NCBI GenBank assembly: GCA_031260295.1
Contig: JAIRKE010000012.1
Location: 1-64,000 of the forward strand
Source of the DNA: Azonexus sp.
GTDB lineage: Bacteria > Pseudomonadota > Gammaproteobacteria > Burkholderiales > Rhodocyclaceae
Direction: 5' to 3'
Length of the DNA: 64,000 nt
Shown: positions 62,363-64,000 of the stretch, piece by piece
Layout: each line of letters opens with the position of its first letter
How positions within the stretch are numbered: the stretch's first letter is position 1
Program-made: the position numbers and the translations under genes
Notes under the pieces: generated by a model
The model's database searches: none
Seen by the model: only the letters and a program-made list of their open reading frames with translations
Told to the model about the DNA's origin: nothing

Positions 62363-62971
62363 CTATGGGCGCGCGTCCACTTCGCCAAGGCCGGTGGCGC
62401 CTTTTAGTTCGAGCGACGGGCCGTTCGTTTCCGGCCGTTCGGGCGTCGTCGTGGCGTTGCTCTTGGGCTGGATGGTGACGCGCACACGTGGCGGTGGGGC
62501 GCTGGGACTGGTCTTCTCGCCGGCGGTGACCAGGTATTTGTCGTTGACGGCGTCGTACCAGATGTGATCGCCGCGAATTTCGTCCTCGCCGCTCCTGACC
62601 CAGGCGCGGTGGAACAACTCGACGATCTCGCTGTTGCTGTTGTATTCGATGCGTTCGGCTTCGCCTACGAGGTAGTCGTCGCGCCCCTCGCGCTTCTGGC
62701 GGAAGCGGGCCAGCCCGCCCGGGCCGCCGAAGGCGGTACCGAGTTGAAAGCCGTACTGGTCCTCGGTAATGACGATGCGATCAGCCTTGAGCACCATGGT
62801 GCCCTTGGTGATCACGACATCGCCTTCGAGAATCTGGATTTTCTTGGCATCATCGATCGATAGGCGGCTGGCTTCCAGATGCATTGGCTTGTTGCGGTCG
62901 GCCCGCTCGGCGAAGGCGGCGGAGGTCGCGAGCAGGAGCGAGGCAGCAAGGAGGATAAAGCGTGCGTTCAT
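62363..62971 (-). CDS. lptA: Lipopolysaccharide transport periplasmic protein LptA
   Basis: LptA forms the periplasmic bridge carrying LPS from LptC to LptD. The product is 202 residues: signal peptide (residues 1-21, ending AFA), then the OstA-type beta-jellyroll with HLEASRLSIDDAKKIQILEG, GDVVITKGTMVLKADRI and GEAERIEYNSNSEIVELFHRAW. A proline-rich tail of about 45 residues follows. It overlaps lptC by 4 bases. The lptB gene that usually follows is absent here. Confidence 0.93.
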   Translation of the reverse strand: MNARFILLAASLLLATSAAFAERADRNKPMHLEASRLSIDDAKKIQILEGDVVITKGTMVLKADRIVITEDQYGFQLGTAFGGPGGLARFRQKREGRDDYLVGEAERIEYNSNSEIVELFHRAWVRSGEDEIRGDHIWYDAVNDKYLVTAGEKTSPSAPPPRVRVTIQPKSNATTTPERPETNGPSLELKGATGLGEVDARP

Positions 62972-63549
62972 GGCGTCTGACCGGGGCGGATGTATACGCC
63001 CGTGACTTGCGATTGCAGCACGAGCGTCGAGGTATTGTTGTCGAGATGGGCGCCGATGCCCTTGGCCCAGGACTGGCCTTGGGTGATTTCGATCGGACTG
63101 CTGGTGAAGGCGGTGCCGAGATCGGGCTGGACGGTGAGATCGGGCATGCGGGCGCGCAGTTCGGGGCGCTCGGCGGTGGCGGCCCGGACGATATTGACGT
63201 TGTCCCACAAGAATATCGTTTCGCCTTGCGAGCTGACCAGCGCATTGTCCGCCGAAAAGGTCAGCGGCGGCCTGTCCTGGGGGAAGTGGATCAGGGTCGG
63301 CGAGCGCAATTCGGACGAGTCATCGTCCGGGAAGTGTTCGAGCCAGGGGGCCGTCAAGCGGTACCTGACCTGGCCGCTGGCATCGAAGCGGCGGACGGTG
63401 AAATTCTCCGCGATGGCATCGGGGTCGTGGCGCTGGCTGCCGTCGCGCCGCGCTTCATCGGTATTCACCACGCTTTGCAGCCAGAAACTGAGACCGGCCA
63501 GCAGGATGACCAGGATGATCGGGAAGAGCTGTCCCTGCCAGTTCTTCAT
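62968..63549 (-). CDS. lptC: Lipopolysaccharide export protein LptC
   Basis: LptC is a bitopic protein that hands LPS from the LptBFG ABC transporter to LptA. The product is 193 residues: one N-terminal helix (about residues 9-27) and a periplasmic beta-jellyroll (FTVRRFDASGQVRYRLTAPWLEHFPDD, SPIEITQGQSWAKGIGAHLDN). The start at 63549 shares one base with the kdsC stop. It is coupled to lptA. Confidence 0.93.
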   Translation of the reverse strand: MKNWQGQLFPIILVILLAGLSFWLQSVVNTDEARRDGSQRHDPDAIAENFTVRRFDASGQVRYRLTAPWLEHFPDDDSSELRSPTLIHFPQDRPPLTFSADNALVSSQGETIFLWDNVNIVRAATAERPELRARMPDLTVQPDLGTAFTSSPIEITQGQSWAKGIGAHLDNNTSTLVLQSQVTGVYIRPGQTP

Positions 63550-64000
63550 TACGGCTTGAGGTAGGGCGCGAAGGCGGCCGCCAGCTTGTCCTGGGCGGCG
63601 AGAATGAACTCGATCGCTTCGCGCACGGCGCCGTGGCCGCCGCCCGCCTCGGTCAGCAGGTGGGCGCACTCCTTGACGATCAGTCGGGCATTGGCCGGGG
63701 CGATGGCCAAGCCACAGCGGCCCATCACCGCCAGGTCGATCAGGTCGTCGCCCATGAAGGCGCATTCTTCCCAGGCGAGGCCGCGCCGGTCGAGCAGGGC
63801 GGCGACGGTGGCCTCCTTGTCGCCGACGCCCTGGAAGACGTGTTCGATGCCGAGATCGGCGGCGCGCGCACTAACCACGCCGGAATTGCGGCCGGTGACG
63901 ATGGCCAGCGCGAAACCGGCGCGCTGCATCAATTTCAAGCCGAGGCCGTCCTGGACGTTGAAGGTCTTCAGCTCGCCGCCATCGTTGGTGTAATGCAGGC
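63549..64000 (-). CDS. kdsC: 3-deoxy-D-manno-octulosonate 8-phosphate phosphatase (5' end cut by window)
   Basis: KdsC, a HAD-family phosphatase, releases Kdo from Kdo-8-phosphate for LPS core synthesis. About 150 C-terminal residues are present; the frame is open to the window edge and the nucleophile motif lies outside. Visible are FNVQDGLGLKLM, the HAD motif II IVTGRNSGVV, QGVGDKE, FMGDDLIDLAVM (motif IV) and GGHGAVREAIEFIL. It leads into lptC and lptA. Confidence 0.95.
   Translation of the reverse strand, partial: LHYTNDGGELKTFNVQDGLGLKLMQRAGFALAIVTGRNSGVVSARAADLGIEHVFQGVGDKEATVAALLDRRGLAWEECAFMGDDLIDLAVMGRCGLAIAPANARLIVKECAHLLTEAGGGHGAVREAIEFILAAQDKLAAAFAPYLKP

Overview
The window is high-GC chromosomal DNA from a betaproteobacterium, most likely of the Rhodocyclales (a Dechloromonas/Azonexus/Accumulibacter-like lineage). 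The evidence is the gene content and order: a division and cell-wall (dcw) cluster running into lpxC, a DciA-like gene, an M23 peptidase and secA; rpe-gph-trpE-trpG-trpD-trpC; rplU-rpmA-obgE-proB; two phasin genes of the polyhydroxyalkanoate (PHA) type; and kdsC-lptC-lptA. The lineage is inferred. No rRNA or tRNA gene is present to fix it.

Layout. 1-10 kb: murD (cut by the window edge), ftsW, murG, murC, ddl, ftsQ, ftsA, ftsZ, lpxC. 10-16 kb: a DciA-like gene divergent from an M23 peptidase, then secA and argJ. 16-26 kb: a PerM-type membrane protein, a methyltransferase, apaG, rpe, gph, a newly noticed Trp-rich leader peptide, trpEGDC, and a porin. 26-31 kb: proB, obgE, rpmA and rplU on the minus strand, then an FKBP isomerase, a pseudouridine synthase and a MaoC-type hydratase. 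31-36 kb: a MacAB-like efflux operon with an unrelated small secreted-protein gene inside it. 36-44 kb: a 267-bp non-autonomous transposon-like element, several envelope proteins, a thioredoxin-like protein, a YpfJ-type metallopeptidase, pyrF and an orphan DNA methyltransferase. 44-49 kb: a LysE-type exporter, glnS, a Pit phosphate transporter with its PhoU-like partner, and crcB.

49-59 kb is the accessory part. It holds a frameshifted monooxygenase, a vapC remnant, duplicated repeats, pnuC-nadR lying between two copies of the hrpA promoter/start, hrpA, an orphan Hint (intein-like) domain, a Sel1 lipoprotein, two divergent toxin-antitoxin operons and several copies of a short palindromic repeat. 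59-64 kb returns to core genes: an EI24-type membrane protein, a CinA/MoaB-type protein, two phasins with a strong promoter and palindromic operator, then lptA, lptC and kdsC (cut by the window edge).

How the genes work together. The first 10 kb make and assemble septal peptidoglycan and lipid A. secA and lptA/lptC serve export to the envelope. trpEGDC makes indole-3-glycerol phosphate from chorismate, probably under attenuation through the Trp-rich leader. pnuC-nadR would import nicotinamide riboside and turn it into NAD. The phasins coat PHA granules. Several vegetative promoters share an extended -10 of the form TGCTAnAAT. The most noteworthy observations are the trp leader, the transposon-like element that split a former gene pair, the duplicated hrpA start region and the orphan Hint domain. 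I saw no clear new multi-gene defence or biosynthetic system.
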